Source: Candidatus Omnitrophota bacterium
GTDB taxonomy: Bacteria; Omnitrophota; Gorgyraeia; B26-G9
Assembly (NCBI GenBank): GCA_016213925.1
Contig: JACQZH010000064.1
Span: 1-48,892, forward strand
Direction: 5' to 3'
DNA length: 48,892 nt
Both the position numbers and the translations under genes were made by a program. The notes under the pieces are model-generated. The model was not told where the DNA came from. It searched no databases and was given only the letters and a program-made list of their open reading frames with translations. This document shows positions 23,480-32,193 of this stretch, piece after piece. Numbering within the stretch: the stretch's first letter is position 1; each line of letters starts with the position of its first letter.

Positions 23480-24793
23480 TCACAAAAATTTAACTTCTTC
23501 AATACCTAAATGTTCATCTGTTAAAATTGCTATTTTTAGCCAGTAACGTTTCTCTAGTGTATTTATTGCGGAACGCTCTTCGTTAAAAAGCCTCATTGCG
23601 ATCTGCGGATGAACACAAACTTCAAGATATCTTTTTTTATTAGACATTAAAAAATATTTTATTTGCCTAAGCACTTTAAAAGCAATAGTTTGCGGTGATT
23701 TAACAATCCCCATGCCTTTACATTGCGCACATTGTGAAAACATTATACTTTCTAGGCTCTTTCGTACACGTTGTCTGGCTATCTGCACTATGCCTAATGG
23801 AAGCCTGCCTCGGGTCACAAAACGGCCGCTATTTACATCAATCGAAATCAAAGCTTCTGTGCGTTCAATTACGATGTAACCGCCTCTTCTTAATACGATC
23901 TGTTGCGCAAATATTTCTTCAATCTGTTTTTCCACATCATTTTTTTCAAAAAGCGGCATTTTATCCTTATAAAGTTTTATCCCTCTTTGCAATTGAGGCG
24001 CAAGCGTTTTTATAAAACCCAGCACCCTCTTATAATCATCCCGGCTGTCAATAATCATCTGGCTTATTTCTTCGCCAAAAAGATCGCGGGCTGTTCTTAA
24101 AACCAGATCAAATTCCTCATGTATCAAATATGGCGCATTTTTTCTAACAGACTTCCTTTTGATTGTCTGCCAAAGCCGCAATAAATATTTCAGTTCCCGG
24201 TCAAACTCCTTGCGGCCCATTTTTGCCGCTTGAGTACGCATAATACAACCCATCTCTTTTGGCAACCCAATTTCTTTAAGCAGTTCCTTAAGGCGCTGCC
24301 TTTCTTTTTCATCAGTTATTCTTTTGGAAATCCCTATATTATTACTGTAAGGCATTAAGACCAGAAAACGCCCTGGTAAACTTATCTGACTTGTTAACCT
24401 GCAACCCTTAGTCCCAAACGGTTCTTTAACCACCTGAACTATAACATCCTGCCCCTTATTGAGAAGATTCTCTATGCTTATCTGTCCGCCTGTATTATTA
24501 TTCTGCTCAGCGCTAGACGGCTCATCATTTCCATCAACAGCATATTCATCGTTTTTAACCGTTTCCGGAAGCAATTCCTGAATATATAAAAAACCGTTCT
24601 TTTCAAGCCCAATGTCGATAAAAGCAGCTTCCATGCCTTTGACAACCTGCGCAACCTTTCCTTTATAGATATTACCGGCAAGATGTCTGCTTTTATTGCG
24701 TTCCAGAAAAAACTCCTCAAGCTTGCCATCTTCAAGAATCGCTACACGTTTTTCCTGCTCATCACTACTTATAATAATTTCCCTATTTTTCAT
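23480..24793 (-). CDS. rng: RNase E/G family protein with internal catalytic-domain deletion
   Basis: 437 residues. The N-terminal S1 domain (about 35-125: NIYKGKVAQVVKGMEAAFIDIGLEKNGFLY) and the 5'-sensor/RNase H-like region are recognisable, and the first magnesium-binding Asp is D319 in SIDVNSGRF. Family members then have about 60 residues (TNLEAAEEIARQLRLRDLGG and IVIDFIDM) holding the second catalytic Asp. Here the chain passes from RFVTRGR (330) directly to LGIVQIARQRVRKSL, so that Asp is missing while the frame is intact. The zinc-link C355-x2-C358 (CAQCKGMG) is kept. It overlaps the DUF2344 gene by 11 bases, a usual pairing. Either a catalytically dead RNA-binding paralogue or a deletion in this genome or assembly. 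Confidence 0.88.
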   Translation of the reverse strand: MKNREIIISSDEQEKRVAILEDGKLEEFFLERNKSRHLAGNIYKGKVAQVVKGMEAAFIDIGLEKNGFLYIQELLPETVKNDEYAVDGNDEPSSAEQNNNTGGQISIENLLNKGQDVIVQVVKEPFGTKGCRLTSQISLPGRFLVLMPYSNNIGISKRITDEKERQRLKELLKEIGLPKEMGCIMRTQAAKMGRKEFDRELKYLLRLWQTIKRKSVRKNAPYLIHEEFDLVLRTARDLFGEEISQMIIDSRDDYKRVLGFIKTLAPQLQRGIKLYKDKMPLFEKNDVEKQIEEIFAQQIVLRRGGYIVIERTEALISIDVNSGRFVTRGRLPLGIVQIARQRVRKSLESIMFSQCAQCKGMGIVKSPQTIAFKVLRQIKYFLMSNKKRYLEVCVHPQIAMRLFNEERSAINTLEKRYWLKIAILTDEHLGIEEVKFL

Positions 24794-25088
24794 ATTCTAT
24801 TTTTATTATCCTCAACCCTTTAATTAATTGTTTTTCCATTCGTTTCTTAAAATCATCCTCATCTATCCGTTCTTTTAAAAAAAATTCAATCCGCATATTT
24901 CCGCTCTGCCCAAGTTTTAATGCCTGTCCAAATTTAATTTTAGGCCGCGGGCTAAACCCCTGGCTTAACACAAAAGGCAAATCCGCCCGGCGCAGCGCGC
25001 GGTAAATAAACCGTATAAAATCAAGATGGGAAATATATATCATCGGCCCATCCTTATCAATCAACGCTGTAATTTTTACATTTTCCAT
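24783..25088 (-). CDS. DUF2344 (TIGR03936) radical SAM-associated protein, short form
   Basis: 101 residues with the family core: the ISHLDFIRFIYRALRRADLPFVLSQGFSP stretch, then RPKIKFGQALKLG. Proteins of this family usually accompany, or are fused to, a large radical SAM protein, and lie next to RNase G. Here the radical SAM partner is absent and the protein is about half the usual length, lacking the C-terminal part. It starts just after the terminator of the pilus operon and has no clear Shine-Dalgarno. Function unknown; its ORF overlaps the RNase G start, indicating coupled translation. Confidence 0.82.
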   Translation of the reverse strand: MENVKITALIDKDGPMIYISHLDFIRFIYRALRRADLPFVLSQGFSPRPKIKFGQALKLGQSGNMRIEFFLKERIDEDDFKKRMEKQLIKGLRIIKIEYEK

Positions 25089-25101
25089 ATGCTAATACAA
25101 A

Positions 25102-25155
25102 GACAAAAAGCCGGAACATTATCTCTAATTTCCAGGATATGCTCCGGTTTTTGTC
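25102..25155 (-). terminator. Strong hairpin terminator of the pilMNOPQ operon
   Basis: A near-perfect palindrome. GACAAAAA pairs with TTTTTGTC, CCGGA with TCCGG, then a G-U pair and CATATC with GAT-a-ATG, giving about 20 base pairs with two one-base bulges and a 12-base loop. On the leftward RNA the GC part is followed by CTTTTTG, so it terminates pilQ transcription; the A-run/T-run symmetry makes it potentially bidirectional. It lies 30 bases after the pilQ stop and 13 bases before the DUF2344 gene. Confidence 0.85.
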
Positions 25156-25185
25156 AATATCTCTTTTAATAAAAAAAACAGTCTC

Positions 25186-26895
25186 TTAGTTCTTACGGAA
25201 TAAATACCCTTTATTCTTTTCGCTATTTTCCTGCACTGCTCCATCTTTTCCAGATGTTTCCGTTTTTACTTCCTTATTATCCTGCTTTGATACAGGTTTT
25301 CCCGCAGGCTGCGGAATATTCATTTTCTGCGGTTCATCTTCTTCTAACAATCTTCTTATCTCTTCATCATCAAAATCAACTATTTCCGGCGTTGTTTCCG
25401 CCTTAACAGGAGTTTCATTAATAATAAGATCTGCGGATTTTTCAAAAAAACTTTCTTCATCAGCAGCAACTATTTCTTCCATTTGCGCTTCTTCATCAGC
25501 CGCCAATGTAGACATTTGATCTAAAACATTTGCTACTTTCTGGCGTTTAGCCAGCTTATTTTGGTCGATTATATGCGGAGTAATGAAAATTAGCAAGTCA
25601 TTTTTTATAACTTCATCTGCCTTATGCGTAAATAAAAGCCCAAGAATAGGAATGTCACCCAATAACGGCACTTTTGTTTTTGTCGTCACTGTTTTATTTT
25701 TAATCAAACCGCCGATAACTAAAGTTTCGCCATCTTTTATCATTACTTTTGCATCTGTAGACTGGGTTGTTAGAACCGGCACGCGTGCTCCTTGAAAATC
25801 AATTTCCTCCTGTTTATCGCTTATTTCAGGATGCAATTTAAGGGTAACATAACCGTTCTTGTTGATCGTCGGCGTAACCTTAAGAAGTATTCCATAGCTT
25901 TTATATTCCCATCCGGAAATCACAAAACGATCAGTTTGTTCATTATAAGAGTAATTCGCGATCGGCCAGTCAGTCCCGACATGAATCTCCGCTGGTTCGT
26001 TATCTAGAGTTGTAATCCGCGGATTTGAGAGGATCTTTGTATTTCCCTTGGTTTGTATCGCTTCAAGCAGCATTGAAAACGATGTCCCGTCAAGAATGCC
26101 AAAAGAAAAATCATCTACAGTCCCATAATTAAACGTAGGAATAGTCGTTGACGGAAAGTCTGTCCCTGAATCTCCTGCAGGCAAAAAATTATCATACATC
26201 TTTCCGACATTTCGTGCCGGCCAGGGGAAAGTAGTCGGCCGCTTTGACATCGAAGCCGTATAAGAAGCATTCCACTTTATTCCAATATCTTCGCTATTGG
26301 ATATTGTTGTCTCGATAATCTTGGCTTCTATGGTTACCTGCGGAGTCATTGAATCCAAACGCTCTATTACTTTGCCGATTTTATAAATATTCGTAGGAAT
26401 ATCTGTTACGATTACAAGATTAGCGCGGGGGTCTGACTTGATCCTGCCTCTTTCAGATTTCATCTCCTCTACCGCAGCAGCAACCTCTTCTGCTTTAGCA
26501 TAGCTAAGGGTAAACACCTCAGTAACCAGATTTTCCAGGCCTTGTTTATCTAAAGTGGTAACTCTGATAATATTTCCCTCACGTTCATATGCATATCCAT
26601 ATGTGCGGCAAATTACGTCCAATACTCTTTCCCAAGGTACATCAGTAATCTGAACTGTAACTAGCCCTTTTACATCCGGATCAGCAACAATGCTGATATT
26701 ACCTTTTAAAGCCAGTACACGGAAAACATCCTGGATATCGGCATCCTTAAATTCAACGCTTATATTCCCAGCCTGAGTATCCTCAACCTGCATCTCATTA
26801 ACGCTATTTGCCGCCAAGAATGAGCCTACTGCCAATATCAGTAATCCTATACCCACACCAATTTTAAGCTTCACTGACAATAATTTACTATTCAT
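25186..26895 (-). CDS. pilQ: Type IV pilus secretin PilQ
   Basis: 569-residue outer-membrane secretin through which the pilus fibre exits. An N-terminal signal/membrane helix (about 9-29) is followed by an STN/N0 domain (43-112: NISVEFKDADIQDVFRVLAL) and an N1-type domain (about 118-185). The secretin core runs to about 450 (AKIIETTISNSEDIGIKW, KILSNPRITTLDNEPAEI, VMIKDGETLVIGGLIKNK, PLLGDIPILGLLF). The last 110 residues are an acidic, low-complexity tail unusual for secretins and without a recognised fold. GGAGGAG precedes the ATG. It overlaps pilP by 8 bases and is the last gene before the hairpin terminator. No AMIN peptidoglycan-binding domains are seen. Confidence 0.92.
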   Translation of the reverse strand: MNSKLLSVKLKIGVGIGLLILAVGSFLAANSVNEMQVEDTQAGNISVEFKDADIQDVFRVLALKGNISIVADPDVKGLVTVQITDVPWERVLDVICRTYGYAYEREGNIIRVTTLDKQGLENLVTEVFTLSYAKAEEVAAAVEEMKSERGRIKSDPRANLVIVTDIPTNIYKIGKVIERLDSMTPQVTIEAKIIETTISNSEDIGIKWNASYTASMSKRPTTFPWPARNVGKMYDNFLPAGDSGTDFPSTTIPTFNYGTVDDFSFGILDGTSFSMLLEAIQTKGNTKILSNPRITTLDNEPAEIHVGTDWPIANYSYNEQTDRFVISGWEYKSYGILLKVTPTINKNGYVTLKLHPEISDKQEEIDFQGARVPVLTTQSTDAKVMIKDGETLVIGGLIKNKTVTTKTKVPLLGDIPILGLLFTHKADEVIKNDLLIFITPHIIDQNKLAKRQKVANVLDQMSTLAADEEAQMEEIVAADEESFFEKSADLIINETPVKAETTPEIVDFDDEEIRRLLEEDEPQKMNIPQPAGKPVSKQDNKEVKTETSGKDGAVQENSEKNKGYLFRKN

Positions 26896-27280
26896 ACTCT
26901 TTTTCTCCTCCTTTTGTTTTGAGATTAAGCACTATAACATTCCCCTCCTTCTGAACAATCACGCTGGTTTTCTTAATTGACAAAACCTGTATGTTAAACG
27001 CCCGATCCTGTTCCTTAAGTAATTTACCGTTAATTATGGCCACTGATTTCTCCGAAGGGTCCCAAATAATTCCTTCAAGATCCAAATCACTAGCAACAGA
27101 TTCCCCATAAGCTTCCGGCCTGATATGCCCTTCTGTACTAACTAGCGGCATAAATGGGTCGCATTTATTGCCGCTTTTATATACAAACTCACGATCTGCC
27201 GCATTCGCGAGATAATAGACATTAAACTGCCAAATCAAAAAACTCATCCCAATAATAAAGTTACGCACCGGCAGTTTCAT
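26888..27280 (-). CDS. pilP: PilP-like pilus assembly protein
   Basis: 130 residues: a signal peptide (1-27, ending near ANA) and a small beta-sandwich like the PilP/GspC homology region (DLEGIIWDPSEKSVAIINGKLLKEQDRAF). PilP links the inner-membrane PilNO ring to the secretin. Typical PilP is a lipoprotein, but no lipobox Cys is present here. GGAGGG lies 5 bases before the ATG. It overlaps pilO by 20 bases and pilQ by 8; the assignment rests on position as well as sequence. Confidence 0.72.
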   Translation of the reverse strand: MKLPVRNFIIGMSFLIWQFNVYYLANAADREFVYKSGNKCDPFMPLVSTEGHIRPEAYGESVASDLDLEGIIWDPSEKSVAIINGKLLKEQDRAFNIQVLSIKKTSVIVQKEGNVIVLNLKTKGGEKEYE

Positions 27281-27848
27281 ACATACCCTCCATCCCTTCC
27301 TTCAAGCAAAAAACATATATAACCAAAAGAACCTGATGTTTCAGGGAATCTGTATCATCAGCAGTAATTTTTAATGTATCAATACGCATAAATTTATCGG
27401 AAAACTCGAGGTCATTTAAGAACTGCCCTAAGTCATGATACCCGCAATAAGCTTCTATAGTTATCGGAATACGCACAAAAAATACCGTAAGATCATCTAC
27501 AACTTTTTGCGGTTCAATCGCAATGATTTTTACATTATTTTTTTTAGCTGTTTTAGAAATAAGGCTTAAGAAAACCGGAAACTCTTTCTGTAAAGGCAGC
27601 CGGCGCACAAAATCCCTCTGCGCTTTTTTCATTGACTGCACTTCTTCCTCAAGAGTCATCATATTCTTCATACCATTATCGAGGTCACTAAGTATTTTTC
27701 GTTTAGCCGCAACATTTGAAGCAACTTTACTTAAATTTAATACCTGCGGTATAGTTACAAGAAAGCAAAAAATAATCCCGCAGCCCAATCCCATTTGGAA
27801 AAGAGAAATTTTACTGTTTTTTAAGAATGATATTTCTAATTTTTTCAT
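27261..27848 (-). CDS. pilO: PilO-like pilus assembly protein
   Basis: 195 residues: a single membrane helix (about 17-37), a coiled-coil stretch (about 45-75) and a ferredoxin-like periplasmic domain (about 90-190), the layout of PilO, which pairs with PilN in the inner-membrane alignment complex. The ATG shares ATGA with the pilN stop (27845-27848), so translation is coupled. The sequence is divergent; synteny between pilN and pilP supports the name. Confidence 0.8.
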   Translation of the reverse strand: MKKLEISFLKNSKISLFQMGLGCGIIFCFLVTIPQVLNLSKVASNVAAKRKILSDLDNGMKNMMTLEEEVQSMKKAQRDFVRRLPLQKEFPVFLSLISKTAKKNNVKIIAIEPQKVVDDLTVFFVRIPITIEAYCGYHDLGQFLNDLEFSDKFMRIDTLKITADDTDSLKHQVLLVIYVFCLKEGMEGMYETAGA

Positions 27849-28474
27849 ATATTAATATCCAAACGGAAAGAACAATTTAATGTAAAATCCATAACCTCGA
27901 CATCAGCTATCCTGCGCCGCAATACAGATTCCAGTTCAATTTTATCAAAATACCCGAAAAACTCAGCGTTCTTTTTTAAATTACTTACAAAATCATTAAT
28001 TAAAGACATCTCGTCATGTTCCGTTGAAATTACCGTCCCGTCAATTACTAACGTACGCACCATAATTCCCGCCATTTGAGGATTTTGCAGGCTGTCTGCC
28101 GGGATTTTCTTATACGATAACTCCCTCAACCAGACTCCGCGGTTAATTTCGTTAGACAATATGTTCAGCGTTCTCGACCACAAAAACTTACTGCTAACAT
28201 AAGGAGTAAACATAGCATTAGTAATTTTTAGCCTTTCCATGTCCTGCTGAAGATTAATAATTTTATGTTGTTCAGGTGCTAGCCCTTTGAGCTGCGTATC
28301 TAAAGCATTCAATGTAATCACACGCGCAATATTTATAGCGCTGACAACCAAAAAAATCACTAAAAATAATGCATTAACTCCCAGCAGGATTAAATTCACC
28401 GGTAACTTTTCCGTTTGCTGTTTCTTTTTAATTACCCTGAATTCCTGCGGCAATAAATTAATTTCGATTATCAT
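27845..28474 (-). CDS. pilN: PilN-like pilus assembly protein
   Basis: 209 residues. The cytoplasmic N-terminus carries INLLP (5-9), the conserved PilN peptide that docks into PilM. A membrane helix (about 27-50), a coiled coil and a periplasmic ferredoxin-like domain follow. It starts 6 bases after pilM and overlaps pilO by 4. PilN and PilO form heterodimers that carry PilM on the cytoplasmic side. Confidence 0.85.
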   Translation of the reverse strand: MIIEINLLPQEFRVIKKKQQTEKLPVNLILLGVNALFLVIFLVVSAINIARVITLNALDTQLKGLAPEQHKIINLQQDMERLKITNAMFTPYVSSKFLWSRTLNILSNEINRGVWLRELSYKKIPADSLQNPQMAGIMVRTLVIDGTVISTEHDEMSLINDFVSNLKKNAEFFGYFDKIELESVLRRRIADVEVMDFTLNCSFRLDINI

Positions 28475-28480
28475 TTTAAA

Positions 28481-29521
28481 TCACTTTCTTAGCGCAAGCC
28501 CTATAGCTACAGTCAATAATGGCCCTGCTTCCACTAACTTCGCTTTATCTACTTGTTCACTTAAAGATAGTACATTGGTTGGGTCCCAAATCTCTACTTC
28601 AATCCCCATAATACTGCTTAAAACTTTGTCAATCCCCTTAAATTTAGCAGTACCGCCGGTAAGATATATTTTTTGCACGGAGGAACCCAGTTGGCTTTCA
28701 CAATAATTAAACGACATATGGATTTCCTTGGCAAAGCTGTCAAGCGCCGGCCTTATTGCGTTAATCATTTCTCCGTATTTTTCCTGCGGATTATGCTTTA
28801 ACTGCATGGCTGATTCTTCGGTCATTTCAAATTCTTCGATAATCGACTTAGTTATATTTTTGCCGCCGAAAGGGATATCCCGATTAAAATAAGGGACATT
28901 ATTAATAAGAATAGTCGTATTAGTTATATCAGCTCCGATATCTAAAACAGCAATAATACCGCCAAGTTTTTGGTTGAGAAGCTCAAACGAATTAATCGTC
29001 GCGAAACAGTCGACATCGATAATATTCGCATTAAGTCCTGCTTCGCGCAGAAGATTTATCCTCGCCTGTATAATCTGCCTCTTAACCGCCACAAGCAATA
29101 CCTTCATCATTTTTTTTGTCTTATTTTCAGGATCAAGGATTTGAAAATCATAATTAACATCATCAAGATTAAACGGTATATATTTGCCAACTCCTAATTT
29201 CAGCGCTTTAGTCAACTCTTCATTAGCCATCCTCGGCATTTCAACATACCTTACTATTACAGCCTGTCCGGAAACAGAGGTATTAACAAGATCAGACCGT
29301 ATCTTCGCATCTTCAATCACATTTTTTATCGCAGCCACAATATCTTTATTGGTTTGCGCTTTAAAAACAGCCATACTAAAATTAACTATTTCGGATTTTT
29401 TCGTTGATAGGTTCTGGCCGATCTGAACCAACTTAACACTGGAATTACCTATATCCAGCCCAATAGACATTTCAGGCACGGTTTTAATTAACTTTGAAAA
29501 AATTTCTCCGGCTATCTTCAT
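28481..29521 (-). CDS. pilM: PilM, actin-like pilus assembly ATPase
   Basis: About 346 residues of the FtsA/actin fold. The phosphate-1 loop IGLDIGNSSVKLVQI is near the N-terminus, LDIGADITNTTI is the phosphate-2 region, and LTGGTAKFKGI the adenosine motif. It binds the INLLP peptide of PilN in the cytoplasm. The start is uncertain: ATG 29521 is used here, but TTG 29527 is better spaced from AGGG, and TTG 29536 would give 351 residues. It is the first gene of pilMNOPQ, with a promoter about 60 bases upstream. Confidence 0.9.
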   Translation of the reverse strand: MKIAGEIFSKLIKTVPEMSIGLDIGNSSVKLVQIGQNLSTKKSEIVNFSMAVFKAQTNKDIVAAIKNVIEDAKIRSDLVNTSVSGQAVIVRYVEMPRMANEELTKALKLGVGKYIPFNLDDVNYDFQILDPENKTKKMMKVLLVAVKRQIIQARINLLREAGLNANIIDVDCFATINSFELLNQKLGGIIAVLDIGADITNTTILINNVPYFNRDIPFGGKNITKSIIEEFEMTEESAMQLKHNPQEKYGEMINAIRPALDSFAKEIHMSFNYCESQLGSSVQKIYLTGGTAKFKGIDKVLSSIMGIEVEIWDPTNVLSLSEQVDKAKLVEAGPLLTVAIGLALRK

Positions 29522-29581
29522 GATCAAATCGAACAATCCCTTTTGCCCCTTATACTCTTTCCCCTTATAAACAATGCAAAT

Positions 29582-29610
29582 ATTTTAACACACAAAAAAA
29601 CTCAATTCAA
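29582..29610 (-). promoter_or_regulatory. Sigma-70 promoter for pilMNOPQ
   Basis: Leftward -35 TTGAAT (29610-29605), 17-base spacer, -10 TAAAAT (29587-29582). The predicted start near 29575 leaves a purine-rich leader of about 50 bases with three AAGGGG/AAGGG runs. It lies in the short spacer after mtaB, so the alignment-complex operon has its own ordinary promoter, unlike pilA. Confidence 0.65.
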
Positions 29611-29619
29611 GCTATAATT

Positions 29620-30927
29620 TCAGGGCAGTAAGTTTATCTTTCCCATTGTCTTATCAGCTGTTACGCAAGTTACCGTTACCGGGATAATCATGTTTTCAAT
29701 ATTTTCGTTAAACTCGGTAAAAACATAAATATATGAATCAGTATAGCCCCCCCAAAACCTACCATGTTTTTTTTCAAAAAGTACTGGAATAGTTTTCTTA
29801 AGCAGTCTTTTCCGGAAAATAAAATCCGCTTTTCCTGCTGCCTCTTTAAGCCTAAAACGCCTTTGTTCTTTAATCTTTTCATCAACCTGCCCACGCATCA
29901 CCGCTGCCAACGTACCATGGCGCTGGCTATAAGTAAAAATATGCACGCGGGAAAACCCGGCTCTTCTGACCATTTTAAGAGTATTTACAAATTCTTTCTC
30001 GCCTTCTTGAGGAAATCCGACAATAACATCAGTAGTCAATGATACGCCGCGAACCAACTTCTTAACATACCTAATTTTATCCAGATATTCTTTGCTGCTG
30101 TATTTCCTATTCATTGCCTTTAATACCGTATCATCTCCGCTTTGCAAAGGAATATGTAAATGCGCGCAGAATTTTTCAGAAGAAACCATTAGCTTTAAGA
30201 GTTTAGTATCCACATCCTGGAGTTCAATAGAACTCAATCTTAGGCGTTTTAGAGAGCGGATATTAAGGATATCCTCTACCAGAGAAGATAAACTATTGCT
30301 GGTTTTTAGGTCTTTACCCCACGCGCCAAGATTAATTCCGGTTAAAACTATTTCCTTAACTCCTGAGCGTGTCAATTGCCTAATCTCGAGGAGAATATTT
30401 TTAGCGTATTTACTTACCGGGTTACCTCTTACCGACGGGATAATACAATAAGTACAGCAATTATCACAGCCGTCCTGAACCTTAACAAAAGCCCGGCAAT
30501 GCCCGGCAAAACTTTTAATACGCATTTGTGTGAATTTATTTTTTTCCTTTAAAACTTTTCGCGCGCTATCAGGCTGATCCTTTTTATACTGCGAAATAAT
30601 CCGCGCAATCTGATATTTTTTGTCCTGCGGCACAATATGAGTGACTATATCATTCAAATTCCCCAGTTTTTCTGGCTCTTGAGCCAAACAGCCCGTAACA
30701 ATTATCCTTGCTCCTGGATTTTTTCTGTGTAATGATTTAATCAGCTGCCTAGCTTTTCTATCGGCAGAACTTGTCAAAGTACAAGCGTTTACAATACAAA
30801 GCATAGGAATATTTTCGGTTTCCGCAAATCCTTGTTTCAAAAAACTTTCACGAATCAGCTGCGTCTCATACTGGTTAACCTTACAGCCTAAGCTATAAAA
30901 AGCACATGTTTTATTTACTTGATTCAT
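29620..30927 (-). CDS. mtaB: tRNA threonylcarbamoyladenosine methylthiotransferase
   Basis: 435-residue radical SAM methylthiotransferase that makes ms2t6A at position 37 of tRNAs reading ANN codons. The N-terminal MTTase domain has its cluster cysteines C15 (YSLGCKVNQYE), C49 and C80. The radical SAM motif is C154-x3-C158-x2-C161 in GCDNCCTYCIIPSVRG. A TRAM-like C-terminal region binds tRNA. SLGCKVNQYE distinguishes MtaB from MiaB and RimO. It ends the rsmE-ORF-mtaB operon, all translation/RNA-modification genes except the middle membrane protein. Confidence 0.92.
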   Translation of the reverse strand: MNQVNKTCAFYSLGCKVNQYETQLIRESFLKQGFAETENIPMLCIVNACTLTSSADRKARQLIKSLHRKNPGARIIVTGCLAQEPEKLGNLNDIVTHIVPQDKKYQIARIISQYKKDQPDSARKVLKEKNKFTQMRIKSFAGHCRAFVKVQDGCDNCCTYCIIPSVRGNPVSKYAKNILLEIRQLTRSGVKEIVLTGINLGAWGKDLKTSNSLSSLVEDILNIRSLKRLRLSSIELQDVDTKLLKLMVSSEKFCAHLHIPLQSGDDTVLKAMNRKYSSKEYLDKIRYVKKLVRGVSLTTDVIVGFPQEGEKEFVNTLKMVRRAGFSRVHIFTYSQRHGTLAAVMRGQVDEKIKEQRRFRLKEAAGKADFIFRKRLLKKTIPVLFEKKHGRFWGGYTDSYIYVFTEFNENIENMIIPVTVTCVTADKTMGKINLLP

Positions 30928-30962
30928 AAGTATACTACGAAGGCCTGGATTGATTTTTAACT

Positions 30963-31463
30963 CTATTGATAGCTCCAGCTGATCTGTTCTTCTGCATCAG
31001 CGGAAAAAACTGCCTTGCCGTAAACTATTGTTGAGCCGTCTTCGGCTTCTTTAACAACTTTAATCGAAATAAGTTTAAGTTCAGGGTATTCATTATTTAA
31101 GTTTAAAAGCATATCCATAACAAGATTTTTTACTATAAGAATAGATTTAGTTTTAATCTTCAGATTAAGCGTAAAGGTGAGAAACTTGTCTCCAAACCGC
31201 ACATCGACAATATCAAAATCCTGCTGATAATTCCGGTATCCGTTAAGGAACTCTATTAAATACAAATAAGTATATGTTTCAGGATTTATTGCCTTATCCG
31301 GTGACTTCATTGAAATTTTAAAAACAAAAATAATAAAAAGATATAGAAATATTACAAACACTAAAATTAAAAAATTTTTGCGGCTTTTAATTAAAAAATC
31401 TTTCGCCTTTAATAAAAGTACATCAATAACCTGTTTTAAAAGCAATTTATTGCCCCCACTCAT
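30963..31463 (-). CDS. Single-pass membrane protein of unknown function
   Basis: 166 residues: a basic N-terminus (about 1-29), one strong membrane helix (about 30-49) and an alpha/beta extracytoplasmic domain of about 110 residues (YTYLYLIEFLNGYRNYQQDF, then alternating strands). The layout resembles the small inner-membrane proteins of pilus/secretion alignment complexes (PilO/GspM type), but there is no sequence proof. It overlaps the end of rsmE by 17 bases and is followed by mtaB. The ATG has no clear Shine-Dalgarno, so translation probably depends on rsmE. Confidence 0.75.
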   Translation of the reverse strand: MSGGNKLLLKQVIDVLLLKAKDFLIKSRKNFLILVFVIFLYLFIIFVFKISMKSPDKAINPETYTYLYLIEFLNGYRNYQQDFDIVDVRFGDKFLTFTLNLKIKTKSILIVKNLVMDMLLNLNNEYPELKLISIKVVKEAEDGSTIVYGKAVFSADAEEQISWSYQ

Positions 31464-32193
31464 ATTGTAAAATCGATAATATTGAACTCACTGCCGTATC
31501 GCAGCGCAGGACATTCTGCCCCAAGGATACCGCGATTGCTCCCTTTTTGACAATTGCCATAACTTCTTCTTTGCTGAAATCGCCTTCAGGCCCAATCATA
31601 ACAATTACTTTAGACGGGCAGTTCCTTTTTACAATTTTTTTTAAACCACTGGTATTATCTTGTAAAGCCGCAACCAGCGCCAAATCATATCCGGCTAATT
31701 GAGCCTCTAACGCCTTAATTAGCGTTATTGGTTCAATAAGCGGCACATAAGCAATTCCGCATTGTTTTGCCGCAACAATTGATGCCTTGCGCCATTTTTT
31801 AATTTTTATTTCAAATTTCTCCGGATTTATCTTAACTACCGTATTATGCGTCAAGAGCGGAATCACTGAATAAACTCCAAGCTGAGTAGCTTTATCAATA
31901 ATATCTTCAAATTTGTAGTTTTTCGGAATAGCCGCGGCCAGGGTTATCTTTAATCTATTTTCAGCAACTTGCTCTTTTTTTATAACCTTAATTTTTACCT
32001 TGTCTTTGGAAATAAATTCAACTATCCCGGAAAACACCCCGCCTTTTCCATCAAACACGCAAATAGGATCTTTTTCTTTAAACCTTAAAACGAAAAAAGC
32101 ATGCCTTGCCTCTTCCTGAAGCAGGTATATATAATCTTCAAAGATGTTACCAGAATCAGCAAAAAAACGATACTTGCTTTTACTTTCTTTCAT
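31447..32193 (-). CDS. rsmE: 16S rRNA (uracil-1498-N3)-methyltransferase
   Basis: 248-residue SPOUT methyltransferase. An N-terminal PUA-like domain (about 1-70) is followed by a trefoil-knot SAM domain with IGPEGDFSKEE and SLGQNVLRCDTA, the family's knot motifs; the usual second Gly of IGPEGGF is Asp and the usual Glu of LR-x-ETA is Asp. GAGG lies about 11 bases before the ATG. PrmA, often upstream, is absent; a 27-codon reading frame overlaps the start instead. Confidence 0.9.
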   Translation of the reverse strand: MKESKSKYRFFADSGNIFEDYIYLLQEEARHAFFVLRFKEKDPICVFDGKGGVFSGIVEFISKDKVKIKVIKKEQVAENRLKITLAAAIPKNYKFEDIIDKATQLGVYSVIPLLTHNTVVKINPEKFEIKIKKWRKASIVAAKQCGIAYVPLIEPITLIKALEAQLAGYDLALVAALQDNTSGLKKIVKRNCPSKVIVMIGPEGDFSKEEVMAIVKKGAIAVSLGQNVLRCDTAVSSILSILQYEWGQ

